Shown here piece by piece: positions 17,977 through 26,642 of a DNA stretch of 64,000 bases. The stretch covers positions 124,001-188,000 of the forward strand of contig CAMYVB010000001.1 of assembly GCA_947302175.1 (NCBI GenBank). Reading direction: 5' to 3'. The DNA is from an uncultured Bacteroidales bacterium. Lineage in GTDB: Bacteria; Bacteroidota; Bacteroidia; Bacteroidales; UBA932. Below the pieces are notes generated by a model. It saw only the letters and a list, made by a program, of their open reading frames with translations. It made no database searches and was not told where the DNA came from. Both the position numbers and the translations under genes were made by a program. How positions within the stretch are numbered: the first letter of the stretch is position 1; each line of letters opens with the position of its first letter.

Positions 17977-18858
17977 CTATTCGCTTTTGCTGCGAAGAAG
18001 CTTGCGCTCCTTTTCGAAGTCCTTTTCAGAGGTCTCGTCGTCTTCGCCGTCTTCAACGCTGCGGCCGAGGGCCTTCTGGGCGCGGCGGTAGAGAGCGTCC
18101 ATCTCGCGGCGGTACTGCGACTCCTCGTATTCGCCGACGAAGTTGAAATAGTCGTCAATGAAGGTCAGATACCTCTCGCGCTGCTTCTCGGGGACGCTGA
18201 GCTGGGCGTATTTGTAGGAAGACTTGGCGGTGTAGTAGAGTATCTCCTCGCGGTAGAAGTTGTCGGAATCTTCTTTAAGGACGTTCTTCAGGGCGATACG
18301 GGCGGCGAGATAGTCCTCCATCTTGTAGTAGAGCTTGGCGCCCTCGTATGCCTTGCGGTCGAGGCGGAGCGACAGGTCGGAAAGCATGTCGCGGCACTCG
18401 TCGAGATGCTCTGTGCGGGGGAAGTTGTTGAGGAATTCCCCTATGGCAGTGATGGTCTGGACGCTCGAAGACTGGTCGAGCTCGTAGCGGAGGGTCTGCT
18501 TGTAGAGGCAGTCGATTCTAAGGAAGCTGGCGCTCTCGGCGAAGGGACTGCGGGGGAACTTCTCGGTGAATTCCTGGAAATTGGTCTCGGCGGTGTAGAA
18601 GTCTTTGTAGCGGTAGTTGCTCAGACCCCAGTAGTAGTGAATCGTGTCGTCGCGAGAGGTGCCGCTGGTGGTGACTGAAAGGCTTTCGAAGAGCTGAGAG
18701 GCTTTGGAGAATTTGCCCTGGTTGAAATAGTCGAAGGCGGCTGCGTATTTGGCCTCCTCGTCATAACCTTCGAGGAGAGCCTGATACTCCGACTTGCATG
18801 AAAACATGCCGAGAAGCATAAAAACGGCCGCGAGGGCCTTTCCGTAATGGAATTTCAT
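17977..18858 (-). CDS. bamD: Outer membrane assembly lipoprotein BamD
   Basis: This is the essential lipoprotein partner of BamA in the outer-membrane assembly machine. Residues 1-21 are a lipoprotein signal with lipobox GMFSC (lipidated C21). The rest is all-alpha TPR-like repeats, with AFDYFNQGKFSKASQLFESL, (core NQGKFSKA) and FxxFxxxFPxSPFAE-type segments typical of BamD. The C-terminus is acidic and charged. A length of 293 residues is slightly above the E. coli protein and usual for Bacteroidota. It starts five bases after the trxB stop and is followed by a hairpin before the omega gene. Confidence 0.9.
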   Translation of the reverse strand: MKFHYGKALAAVFMLLGMFSCKSEYQALLEGYDEEAKYAAAFDYFNQGKFSKASQLFESLSVTTSGTSRDDTIHYYWGLSNYRYKDFYTAETNFQEFTEKFPRSPFAESASFLRIDCLYKQTLRYELDQSSSVQTITAIGEFLNNFPRTEHLDECRDMLSDLSLRLDRKAYEGAKLYYKMEDYLAARIALKNVLKEDSDNFYREEILYYTAKSSYKYAQLSVPEKQRERYLTFIDDYFNFVGEYEESQYRREMDALYRRAQKALGRSVEDGEDDETSEKDFEKERKLLRSKSE

Positions 18859-18863
18859 TGTCT

Positions 18864-19793
18864 TTATCTTTTTTCACTCAGGAAGCGCTCCGCGTCGAGG
18901 GCTGCACGGCATCCGGAAGCGGCGGCCGTGACGGCCTGCCTGTAGTCCGGATCCTGGACATCTCCGGCGGCGAAAACGCCTTCGAGACTGGTCTTTGAGG
19001 ATTTTCCTTCGGTCACTATGTAGCCTTCGGGATTGGTCGCGACCCAGGGAGCGAAAAGCTCCGACACGGGGTGATGGCCAATGGCGACGAAAAATCCGTC
19101 GATTTCGATATCAAAAACAGTACCATCATTTCTCAGGAGGCTGGCGCCTGTGACGCTTTCCCCGTCTCCAAGGATTTCACGGGTATTGCAATTCCACAAA
19201 ATCTCTATATTGGGGCAGGACATTACCTTCTCCTGCATGGCCTTTGAGGCGCGCAGGACGTCCCTCCTTACTATCATATAGACTTTCTTGCAGAGTCCCG
19301 CCAGATAGGCAGCTTCCTGGCAGGCGGTGTCTCCGCCTCCGACCACGGCCACGGTCTTCTTGCGGTAGAAGAAGCCGTCGCAGGTGGCGCATGCAGACAC
19401 GCCTTTACCGCGGTAAGCGGCCTCGGAAGGAAGCCCGAGCCATTTGGCGCAGGCGCCTGTGGCAATGATAAGGCTCTCGGCCTCAATCTCTTCGCCTTCG
19501 GAAGTCTTGAGGTGGAAGGGCCTTGACGAGAGGTCGGCCTCCTTGATGATGGCCTTGCGAATCGAGGCGCCGAAACGCTCCGCCTGGGCGCGCATGCCTT
19601 CCATCAGGGGGAACGCATCCACCCCTTCGGGGAAACCGGGGAAATTCTCCACCAGGGTAGTCGTCATAAGTTGACCGCCCGGAGCCGGGCCCTCGTAGAG
19701 GACGGGGCTCAGCGACGCGCGGGAAGCGTAAATGGCGGCAGTGTAGCCTGCAGGGCCGCCTCCGATTATCAGGCATTTGACCTTTTCGTTCAT
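18864..19793 (-). CDS. trxB: Thioredoxin-disulfide reductase
   Basis: This FAD/NADPH enzyme reduces thioredoxin in the cytoplasm. It has the FAD-binding GGGPAGYTAAIYAS at residues about 10-23 and the redox-active CATC (from SACATCDGFFY) at about 135-138. The NADPH-binding VVGGGDTACQEA is at about 152-163, and the C-terminal GVFAAGDVQDPDYRQA completes the FAD site. The length of 309 residues is normal. The ATG at 19793 is chosen over far-upstream starts because it begins right at the FAD motif and lies 15-20 bases after a TAnnTTTG box. It is the first gene of a probable trxB-bamD unit. Confidence 0.96.
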   Translation of the reverse strand: MNEKVKCLIIGGGPAGYTAAIYASRASLSPVLYEGPAPGGQLMTTTLVENFPGFPEGVDAFPLMEGMRAQAERFGASIRKAIIKEADLSSRPFHLKTSEGEEIEAESLIIATGACAKWLGLPSEAAYRGKGVSACATCDGFFYRKKTVAVVGGGDTACQEAAYLAGLCKKVYMIVRRDVLRASKAMQEKVMSCPNIEILWNCNTREILGDGESVTGASLLRNDGTVFDIEIDGFFVAIGHHPVSELFAPWVATNPEGYIVTEGKSSKTSLEGVFAAGDVQDPDYRQAVTAAASGCRAALDAERFLSEKR

Positions 19794-19813
19794 GATTGCG
19801 GTTTTTCGGATGA

Positions 19814-19821
19814 CAAATATA
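19814..19821 (-). promoter_or_regulatory. -7 box for trxB
   Basis: TATATTTG on the minus strand fits TAnnTTTG and would start transcription near 19810, 17 bases before the trxB ATG. It forms half of a divergent promoter pair with the box at 19835-19842. Confidence 0.6.
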
Positions 19822-19834
19822 AGAAATAATTGCT

Positions 19835-19842
19835 TATCTTTG
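19835..19842 (+). promoter_or_regulatory. -7 box for the phosphoesterase gene
   Basis: TATCTTTG fits TAnnTTTG and predicts a start near 19846. This excludes the in-frame ATG at 19777 as the real start of the downstream gene. Confidence 0.6.
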
Positions 19843-19863
19843 GATTGGTCAATCATGTTTGCA

Positions 19864-20688
19864 ATGAAACGCGCCATACTTACCATACTCCTGCTTGCGG
19901 CCGCCCTTCCCCTTTTGGCCTCCAAGCCTTTCTTCTTCGTCCAGATGACCGACCCCCAGCTCGGTTTCAAGGAAAAGCCCGAGTCTTTCGAGCAGGGTCT
20001 GACCCTTCTGCAGGAGACCGTGGACGCCATCAACCGCATCCATCCCGATTTCGTCGTCGTCACAGGAGATATGACCAACAACCGCTTCAACTCCGTCCAG
20101 TGGGAGGCATACAACGCCTTGATGGGTCAGATTTCAAAGGATATCCCCGTATGGCACATCCCCGGCAACCACGACCTCAAGCCCCGCGAAGAAGGCGACC
20201 TGGCCCACTATCTCCGCCGTTACGGCTATGACCGCTTCTCTTTCAATCACAAGGGCTGCGCCTTCATAGGCATCAATTCCTGCTTCCTCAAGGACGGCTG
20301 TTTCGACGAGGAGGAGGAGCAGTGCAGGTGGATGCTCATGGAACTGTGGAAAAACCGTGATGCGGAGCATATATTCCTTTTCACCCACTGTCCCGTGGTA
20401 AAGAGCGACCCTGATGAGAAGGACGACTACTTCAATTTCCAGAAAGTCTACCGCGACTTCTATTTCAGCGTCTGCGAGCGCTACGGGGTCGATGCCGTCT
20501 TTTCAGGCCACTTCCACCGTTCCCGCTTCTGCGAGCATAACGGGGTGAGATACTACACCACCAGCGCCTCCGGCCTGACCCTTGGCGACGGCACTTCCGG
20601 CATCAATATCGTCACCGTGGACGGCGACACTTACAAGAGCGAATTCGTAGCTGCCTCCAAGGCAGTCAATCCCTTTACCGGCAAATAA
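19864..20688 (+). CDS. Secreted calcineurin-like metallophosphoesterase (CPPED1-like)
   Basis: This is a predicted exported metal-dependent phosphoesterase. A signal peptide (residues 1-17, TILLLAAALPLLAS) precedes the catalytic domain with the family motifs in order: MTDPQLG (Asp with Gln in place of the usual His), VVTGDMTN, IPGNHDLK, TFCHCPV-like FTHCPVV, and SGHFHRSRF. The Gln substitution in the first motif is typical of CPPED1/CSTP1-like enzymes. The length is 274 residues from the ATG at 19864. An ATG at 19855 is also possible. The substrate is unknown. It precedes a NigD-like lipoprotein and an organophosphate antiporter. Confidence 0.87.
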   Translation: MKRAILTILLLAAALPLLASKPFFFVQMTDPQLGFKEKPESFEQGLTLLQETVDAINRIHPDFVVVTGDMTNNRFNSVQWEAYNALMGQISKDIPVWHIPGNHDLKPREEGDLAHYLRRYGYDRFSFNHKGCAFIGINSCFLKDGCFDEEEEQCRWMLMELWKNRDAEHIFLFTHCPVVKSDPDEKDDYFNFQKVYRDFYFSVCERYGVDAVFSGHFHRSRFCEHNGVRYYTTSASGLTLGDGTSGINIVTVDGDTYKSEFVAASKAVNPFTGK

Positions 20689-20697
20689 TACATGACT

Positions 20698-21423
20698 ATG
20701 AAAAAATCATTACTCATATCTTTAGTGGCGGCACTATTCTGCCTCACATCATGTTTTGAAGACATCGAGTTCAGCTATTACGATGTGGTCGGATACTGCG
20801 ACGTAGGCCAGGACGGTATGCTGACATTCAACTCCGGCACCATGTCCTTCTTCGTGGAGGAGGACAAGACCGACGGCAAATGGAAGCAGGAGGATATTAT
20901 CCTTATCAGGTGCGACGTTTACAGTCAAACTAGAGAGGACGGCGTGTCCCGCATACGCCTCACTGATTACGAGAAGGTTTTCAGTCAGGGCACGGTGGTC
21001 TTGAGTGATGCCGACCCCGAGGCCCTTGGCGGCGACGGCGTCTGCCTCTACATAGACTATGGATACGAAAAGGCCTACAAGAGGCTCGACTTCGCTGTCT
21101 GCTACAGCCAGAAGTATAATTCTGTAAGCCCCCACGACATCAATCTCGTCTATGACGACGTGCGCAGCAGCGCTTCCGACACCCTGTTTTTCTATCTGAG
21201 GCACAACGGCCACGGCGACGTGCTGGAGAATGAAGAAATCTCCATCAACGACTTTGAGCTCACCAGCAAGTGCTTCGCTTTCGACATCAGCACCGCCATT
21301 CCCGAGTCCGTTTCGGGAGAGCGCAAAGTCTGCCTCGAGTGGGACTGGTATGTTGCAAACGGATTGGGCGGAGTGTACAGGACAAAGGAACACCACGAGG
21401 TCAAGGGTAAGCTTGATATCTAG
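20698..21423 (+). CDS. NigD-like lipoprotein
   Basis: This is a surface or periplasmic lipoprotein of unknown function. Lipoprotein signal with lipobox LTSC (C19). The mature 220 residues look all-beta. They resemble NigD-like proteins of Bacteroidales in layout: an N-terminal small barrel (about residues 30-110, around ILIRCDVYSQT and VFSQGTVVLS) and a C-terminal sandwich with HDINLVYDD and FYLRHNGHGD. The family link is by pattern and should be checked. An ATG six bases upstream (20692) is an alternative start. It lies 9 bases after the phosphoesterase and 16 before the antiporter, so the three are probably one operon. Confidence 0.6.
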   Translation: MKKSLLISLVAALFCLTSCFEDIEFSYYDVVGYCDVGQDGMLTFNSGTMSFFVEEDKTDGKWKQEDIILIRCDVYSQTREDGVSRIRLTDYEKVFSQGTVVLSDADPEALGGDGVCLYIDYGYEKAYKRLDFAVCYSQKYNSVSPHDINLVYDDVRSSASDTLFFYLRHNGHGDVLENEEISINDFELTSKCFAFDISTAIPESVSGERKVCLEWDWYVANGLGGVYRTKEHHEVKGKLDI

Positions 21424-21439
21424 AATTAACTGATTTCCA

Positions 21440-22948
21440 ATGGAAAACAAGAGCAAATACAATTTCCCTCAGGAGAAGAGGTTCAACCTCTGGCAGTGGA
21501 GGATTATCATCGTCTCGATGGTGTGCTACGCGATTTTCTATTTCGTACGCAAGAATTTCTCCATCGCCATGCCGGGCCTCACGGCCGAATACGGCATATC
21601 CAATACGAGTTTCGGTATAGTCATAGCCCTGGGCTCCCTGGTGTACGGTCTCGCCCGTTTCATCAACGGCTTCATAGTTGACAAGGTGAGCACCAAGGTC
21701 TTCATGGCCATAGGCCTCTTCCTCTGCGCCCTGGCGAACTTCTGCTTCGGCTTTGGCGCCGATCTGAGCTACCTGATTACAGGCGTGCACGAAGGTCCCC
21801 AGTTCGTCAATATGCTGATTCTCGTGATGGGCATCACGATTGTGCTCAACCAGTATTTCCAGGGTATGGGCTATCCTCCCTGCGCGAGGATGCTCCCCAC
21901 TTGGATTCCGCCGGGCCAGTTGGCCACCAAGATGAGCATATGGAACACTTCCCACTCTATAGGCGCCATAGCTGCCTCCGTCGTGTGCGGTCTTATAATG
22001 TCCAACATGGGCGCAGACATGACCGGCGACCAGTCCGTCATCAGCAGGATTGCGGCCAATCTCGCGGGCAGCATCAAGGGCTGGGACGCCCTTCCCGCCG
22101 CCGAGCAGACCTCCAGGATCATCTCTTACGCCGGGCACTACGGCGCCTGGAAATGGTGCTTCTGGATTCCCGCAATGTTCGCCCTGGCCGGTTCCATACT
22201 CATTATCATAGGTCTTAAGGACAGGCCCCAGGACGTCGGTCTTCCCGAGGTGGAAGGCACCCACACCGGCAAGGACGAGACCGCCGGTCAAAAGGGCGCC
22301 CACAAGGCTTTCCTTCGTCACATGGTGTTCAAGAACAGGTGGGTGTGGACTTTGTCCATCGCCAATATTTTCGTCTATGTGCTGAGGGTCGGCGTGCTCG
22401 ACTGGGGCCCTAAGTTCCTAACTGAGCACCGCGGCATGGATATCAAGTCCGCAGCGTGGTCGGTGGCATTCTTTGAGCTGCTGGCTATTTTTGGGACCAT
22501 CTTCGCCGGATGGGCCACGGACCATCTCTTTAAGGGCAAGGCGCACAGGATGTGCGTCGTCAGCATGGCCGGCGCCGTTCTTTTCTTCGGCCTCTTCGCT
22601 TTGCTGCCCAATATTAACCCCATGCTCTCCATCTTTATCCTCGCCCTCGGCGGTTTCTGCATCTACGGTCCTCAGGCCCTGATCGGCATAGGCGCCGCGA
22701 ACCAGGCGACGAAAGAAGCTTCAGCGACGGCAAACGGCCTGACCGGTATCCTTGGCTATGTCGGCTCCGCCCTTGCGGCCATAGCCATTGGACTCATTGC
22801 CGACCATTTCGGCTGGAGCGCAGTGTTTATCACCTTTATCTTCGTCGGTATAGTCGGCGTGCTGATTTTCCTTTCGATGTGGGGAGCTCCTCGCGACGGT
22901 TACGACCGCGCCAAGTCCTTCACCGCCTCCCTGCAGGATAAAGAATAA
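21440..22948 (+). CDS. Organophosphate:phosphate antiporter, GlpT/UhpT family
   Basis: This inner-membrane major-facilitator protein exchanges organic phosphates such as glycerol 3-phosphate for phosphate. About twelve hydrophobic segments are visible across 502 residues. The first segment reads MVCYAIFYFVRKNFSIAMPGL, whose YxxFYFVRKNF core holds the conserved phosphate-binding Arg of this family. The second helix region GSLVYGLARFINGFIVDK carries the MFS loop. A polar loop rich in Lys, Glu and Gly (about residues 265-290) separates the halves. The preceding secreted phosphoesterase could release or trim its substrate, but this is inference. The stop codon abuts that of the convergent acyltransferase, with no terminator visible. 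Confidence 0.88.
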   Translation: MENKSKYNFPQEKRFNLWQWRIIIVSMVCYAIFYFVRKNFSIAMPGLTAEYGISNTSFGIVIALGSLVYGLARFINGFIVDKVSTKVFMAIGLFLCALANFCFGFGADLSYLITGVHEGPQFVNMLILVMGITIVLNQYFQGMGYPPCARMLPTWIPPGQLATKMSIWNTSHSIGAIAASVVCGLIMSNMGADMTGDQSVISRIAANLAGSIKGWDALPAAEQTSRIISYAGHYGAWKWCFWIPAMFALAGSILIIIGLKDRPQDVGLPEVEGTHTGKDETAGQKGAHKAFLRHMVFKNRWVWTLSIANIFVYVLRVGVLDWGPKFLTEHRGMDIKSAAWSVAFFELLAIFGTIFAGWATDHLFKGKAHRMCVVSMAGAVLFFGLFALLPNINPMLSIFILALGGFCIYGPQALIGIGAANQATKEASATANGLTGILGYVGSALAAIAIGLIADHFGWSAVFITFIFVGIVGVLIFLSMWGAPRDGYDRAKSFTASLQDKE

Positions 22949-24001
22949 TTATTTCTCTGTTTTCCAGAGGGGCTGCTGCTGGCCGCGGACCAGGTTGGTC
23001 CAGTCGTAGAAGATGCTGTAGGACGGGATGTAGAGCAGCAGGAGCGCTGCAGCCAGGTACCAGGGCATGGTGAGGAAGAACACTATAGCCCAGATAATCA
23101 GAAAGAGCGGCCACCCTATGAGCCTCACGCCGAAACGTGCGGTATTGCGGAACGCCCTGTCCTTGACCTTGAAGTGGCAAAGGTACTCCGCAAGGCCCCA
23201 TAGGGGCAGGCTGAGAACGGCACTCACTACAAACAAAGGGAAACTAAGCACCGCCTGAAGGATGTCCCGGCCGCGTTTGGGGCGGGGAAGAGCAGCCTTT
23301 GCGGCAGAGAGGCGCTCGTCATAAGTCTCATCGTCAGGAAGAAAGAAAATGAGCTTGGAGAGCTCCTCATAGACCCTGTCCTGAAGGACGTGGTCGCGCT
23401 CGCTCTCGCTCATTCCTTCGGTTGACGGCAGCAGGGCGTTGACGTCTATGGGCTGCCCTATCTTGATCCTCAACTGTGCGCGATAATGGAACCAGTCGCT
23501 GTAGTCCAGGCCCACGGGAACGATGATAGTTGGGCGCTGAATGGCGCTGGTAAAGGCTATATGTGCTATGCCGCGCCTGATGGGGAGCAGGGAATGCTTG
23601 GTGCGGTGGGTGCCCTCGCTGTAGATGGCAAAGGGCATTCCGTGGGCGAGAACCCTGTCAATTTCTTGCATGGTTTCCCTATTGCGGGCTACTTCCTCCT
23701 CGGTATCCCTATTGCGGCGCGCCATGGGCACCATCCTGAGAAAATGGAGGATGGCGGCAATCATGGGCTTGCGGAATATGTCGGCCCTGGAGCCGAACAC
23801 CGTCCCTTCTTTCCTTAGCTGCAGGGTGTTCAGGGCGTCCATGAGGGTGTTCGCATGGTTGGGAGCGATAATCATCGCCCTTCCCTCGGGCTCGGGAAGG
23901 GTCCCTACGGTCTCGATCTTGCGGTAACTGCGCCGGGTGCAGAAATCCACCCAGTGGCGAAAGAAGGAGTAGGTATTGTTGTGTTCCCAGATTTCAGCCA
24001 T
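22949..24001 (-). CDS. PlsC-type 1-acyl-glycerol acyltransferase family protein
   Basis: This is a membrane-associated lysophospholipid or glycerolipid acyltransferase. It has the catalytic NHANTLMD (H-x4-D) at about residues 48-55, the substrate motif SEGTHR at about 131-136, and a following P-V-G block. Residues about 245-335 contain three to four hydrophobic segments, so the C-terminus is an added membrane region beyond the ~240-residue PlsC core. The length is 350 residues. It is the last gene of the minus-strand unit and starts five bases after the M6 protease stop. Acyl donor and acceptor are not readable. Confidence 0.85.
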   Translation of the reverse strand: MAEIWEHNNTYSFFRHWVDFCTRRSYRKIETVGTLPEPEGRAMIIAPNHANTLMDALNTLQLRKEGTVFGSRADIFRKPMIAAILHFLRMVPMARRNRDTEEEVARNRETMQEIDRVLAHGMPFAIYSEGTHRTKHSLLPIRRGIAHIAFTSAIQRPTIIVPVGLDYSDWFHYRAQLRIKIGQPIDVNALLPSTEGMSESERDHVLQDRVYEELSKLIFFLPDDETYDERLSAAKAALPRPKRGRDILQAVLSFPLFVVSAVLSLPLWGLAEYLCHFKVKDRAFRNTARFGVRLIGWPLFLIIWAIVFFLTMPWYLAAALLLLYIPSYSIFYDWTNLVRGQQQPLWKTEK

Positions 24002-24006
24002 AGTTG

Positions 24007-26637
24007 CTACAGCTCTACGTTAATTTCAAGTTCAACCGAGGCCTGTTTGCCCTCGACGGTCCTGAAACGGGCCTCAACGACGTGAATTCCGGGGTATTTG
24101 AGGATAACGCCGGTGCCAGTCACGGGCTCGTCGTCGAAGAACCAGCTAACGGTGCCGTCGGGCCTGGAGTTTCCAGTGGCCTCATTGAGCTGCAGGGCGA
24201 AGCTTTGGCCGACCTTGTAGGTTCCGTAGCCGGGATTTGCTATGCAGTTGAAGTCGGTGCTTGCAAGCTCTTCCAGCTCAACCTTGACCATAATATTGTA
24301 TCTGCCGGTAGAGCCCCACGATACGCTGGTCCTCCAGGTCGTCGTGCCGCTGGTGTAACCAACGTACTCGAAACCGCCTTCCTGGTAATCGTTTGCCGTA
24401 TAGCGCCAGGGATGGGTGGCCGTGCAGTTCTCAAGGGCATAACCGAAGTGGCAGTCTGCGCCCTCGGGGATGGTCAGGCCTGCGGAAGAAACGTCGACCA
24501 CGGTCCACTGGTTGGAGACTGACCCGCTTACCTGCTGGACTATCTTGCGGGTGGTGCCGAAATCGACCAATGCATATACACCGGATGTAGTGCCCGCGTC
24601 GCCAAGATTGTAGACGAAGTCTATGCTCTTGATTTTGCGGCCAACATAGGGCTTGAGCTGCTCGGCAGTGTATTTTACGCTTCCGAGCATCGTGTAGTCG
24701 GACCCTTCGCCGTATCCCATGCCTCCGCCTCCATAGGACTCGTCACACTTGGTGAGCGTCGAGCTGAAGGTCTGGGAAATGCCGTACATCATCACGTCGT
24801 GATACACTATGGAGCTCTCGGCGAGAGTTATAGATTCGTAGGTGGTGATGTATCCGTCCTTTCGCACTTCGATGTCGATAACGCTTCCTTCGTAGAGGGA
24901 CAGGTTGAAACTGAACTGTCCCTTGTCGTCGGTGCTGGTAGTGGCGACAGGATTTGCTCCTGTGTTGCCGGAAATCAGCAGGGGGGCGCTCAGTGACGGG
25001 GCGCTGATAGAAGATGCTTCGTCGTGGGCGTAGAGTCTCACGCTTGCGCCGCTGAGAGTCTCTCCGAAATAGTTGCTGACTGTGCCGCTGAGACCCCTGT
25101 AGTTGGAGGTGCGAGTCATGGTGACTACCGCAGTGGTATTGCCGCTCCATGTGCCGGAGGCATTGAAGGAAATATCGGAGAGAATGTCGTAGTAATTGCC
25201 TGCCCAGTCCTTGGGAATGTAGCTTGTGACGTTGGCGGATCCGGGGAAGGGGATGCCTGACGAACCGTATGTATAGTTCAGATTGTCTACATCTGCCGAA
25301 GGAATAAGGTAGAAGCAGGGATGGCTGCCGTCGGCATTGATTGCGGAGTCGTAATATGACCAGCAGACGTCGGCAGAGTAGGAGTAGCCGTCGTAAGAAA
25401 TCTTGTACTTACTTGACTTATCTACATGATAGACAAGGAGACCGGCCGGCAGGGGAGCGTCCCATCCCTTGCCGCTGCGGCATTCGAAGATGAAGTACTC
25501 TCCGTTGGCGGAAGTATTCTGGGTGTTGAGCCTGTAGGCGACGTTGTTGTCTATGGAAGGAATGGTGATGTCCGTTGAAGGGAGCTCCCCAATGGTGCTC
25601 AGCCAGCCCATCATGCGCCTTTCTTCGGCGTTGAAATAGGGAGGGGTGCGCCCGTCGTTGTTATAGCTGCCGCTGGACATTATGTCATAGTTGTACGTAG
25701 CTCCGGCCTCTCCGTTGGTGTTGTAGTTGGTGTCGTAGAAGTCGGGGAGGCCCTGGGTGTGGGAGAATTCGTGCGTTGCCGTGCCTATGCCGCACATGCC
25801 GCCGCTGTTCTGGGCAGTGCCCTTGAGTTCGGAAGAGCAGGCGTAGGTGGAGAAGGATTTGCCGCTTATGGAGCTTGTGCTTACCCTTGCGCCGCTGAAA
25901 GACCATTTGTGGGGCCAGATCGAGGCGGTCTCGCCTTCAGCCTGGTTCCAGCCGGCGTAGTACATGAACACCATGTCCACCCTGCCGTCGTTGTCATTGT
26001 CGTATTGGCTCCAGTCTATCTGGCTGCCGTAAGACTTGATGGCTGCCCAAAGGATTTTTGCCGCATCAGCATGCTCAGTATTGTCAGCGACACTGCCATT
26101 GTAGGTGTAGGGGCCGTAGACGTCGAAAATGGCGTTGAACGTGCCCATGGAGTTCTCCCAGTAGTAGTCGTGGACGGAGCCGGTGGCGCCGTTGTCCGAG
26201 TAACCTTCCTGGTTGAAAAGGTTGGAGAACGCCGTCACGGGGTCTTCCAACGTGAATTGCCTGTCGGTAAACTGTACGAGGACTACGGGGAAGTGATAGG
26301 TCTTGACGCTGTTTTTGACAATAGACGGACCATTATTGGCAGCGGAGAGCCTTTGGGCGCGTATTGCTGCGGCTTCCCTCGCTGCAGCTTCGCGGCCGCC
26401 GCACATTTCCACTACGGGTTTCGCAGCGGGTGCGTAGAAACCGTTGGCGTCAGGCGCTACGACAGTACCGTCCTCGGTGGTCTCCCAGTGGAGGAATTCG
26501 TCGCCGTGGAGGAGTATGGTTATTGTCGAGCCGTCAGGCTGGGTCTTGACTATTTTGCCCGGAAAGGCGGGTACGGCAAAAACAGTTACTGCGCTTGCAA
26601 GCAGTAGTGCCGCTATGGAGATTATATACTTTTTCAT
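24007..26637 (-). CDS. Secreted M6-family metalloprotease (immune inhibitor A type)
   Basis: This is a predicted secreted zinc protease. A signal peptide (residues 1-21) and a pro-like segment with an HWETTEDGTVV motif precede the M6 domain. Zinc ligands are in HEFSHTQGLPD (H289, H293 and D299, with catalytic E290). Asp-rich DNDNDGRVD at about 213-221 looks like a calcium loop. After about residue 510 follows a carboxypeptidase-regulatory-like beta domain (GTVSNYFGETLSGASV, core ETLSGASV), then a lectin-like jelly-roll region, and an Ig/PKD-like C-terminal domain. The length is 876 residues. No type IX sorting domain with the usual signature is clear. Immediately downstream of a fimbrillin-like lipoprotein. 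Confidence 0.88.
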   Translation of the reverse strand: MKKYIISIAALLLASAVTVFAVPAFPGKIVKTQPDGSTITILLHGDEFLHWETTEDGTVVAPDANGFYAPAAKPVVEMCGGREAAAREAAAIRAQRLSAANNGPSIVKNSVKTYHFPVVLVQFTDRQFTLEDPVTAFSNLFNQEGYSDNGATGSVHDYYWENSMGTFNAIFDVYGPYTYNGSVADNTEHADAAKILWAAIKSYGSQIDWSQYDNDNDGRVDMVFMYYAGWNQAEGETASIWPHKWSFSGARVSTSSISGKSFSTYACSSELKGTAQNSGGMCGIGTATHEFSHTQGLPDFYDTNYNTNGEAGATYNYDIMSSGSYNNDGRTPPYFNAEERRMMGWLSTIGELPSTDITIPSIDNNVAYRLNTQNTSANGEYFIFECRSGKGWDAPLPAGLLVYHVDKSSKYKISYDGYSYSADVCWSYYDSAINADGSHPCFYLIPSADVDNLNYTYGSSGIPFPGSANVTSYIPKDWAGNYYDILSDISFNASGTWSGNTTAVVTMTRTSNYRGLSGTVSNYFGETLSGASVRLYAHDEASSISAPSLSAPLLISGNTGANPVATTSTDDKGQFSFNLSLYEGSVIDIEVRKDGYITTYESITLAESSIVYHDVMMYGISQTFSSTLTKCDESYGGGGMGYGEGSDYTMLGSVKYTAEQLKPYVGRKIKSIDFVYNLGDAGTTSGVYALVDFGTTRKIVQQVSGSVSNQWTVVDVSSAGLTIPEGADCHFGYALENCTATHPWRYTANDYQEGGFEYVGYTSGTTTWRTSVSWGSTGRYNIMVKVELEELASTDFNCIANPGYGTYKVGQSFALQLNEATGNSRPDGTVSWFFDDEPVTGTGVILKYPGIHVVEARFRTVEGKQASVELEINVEL

Positions 26638-26642
26638 GACTG

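Noticed and set aside
18864..20114. Extended trxB start at 20114
   Set aside because: The extension crosses the divergent promoter pair and the start of the phosphoesterase gene. The FAD motif begins right after the ATG at 19793.
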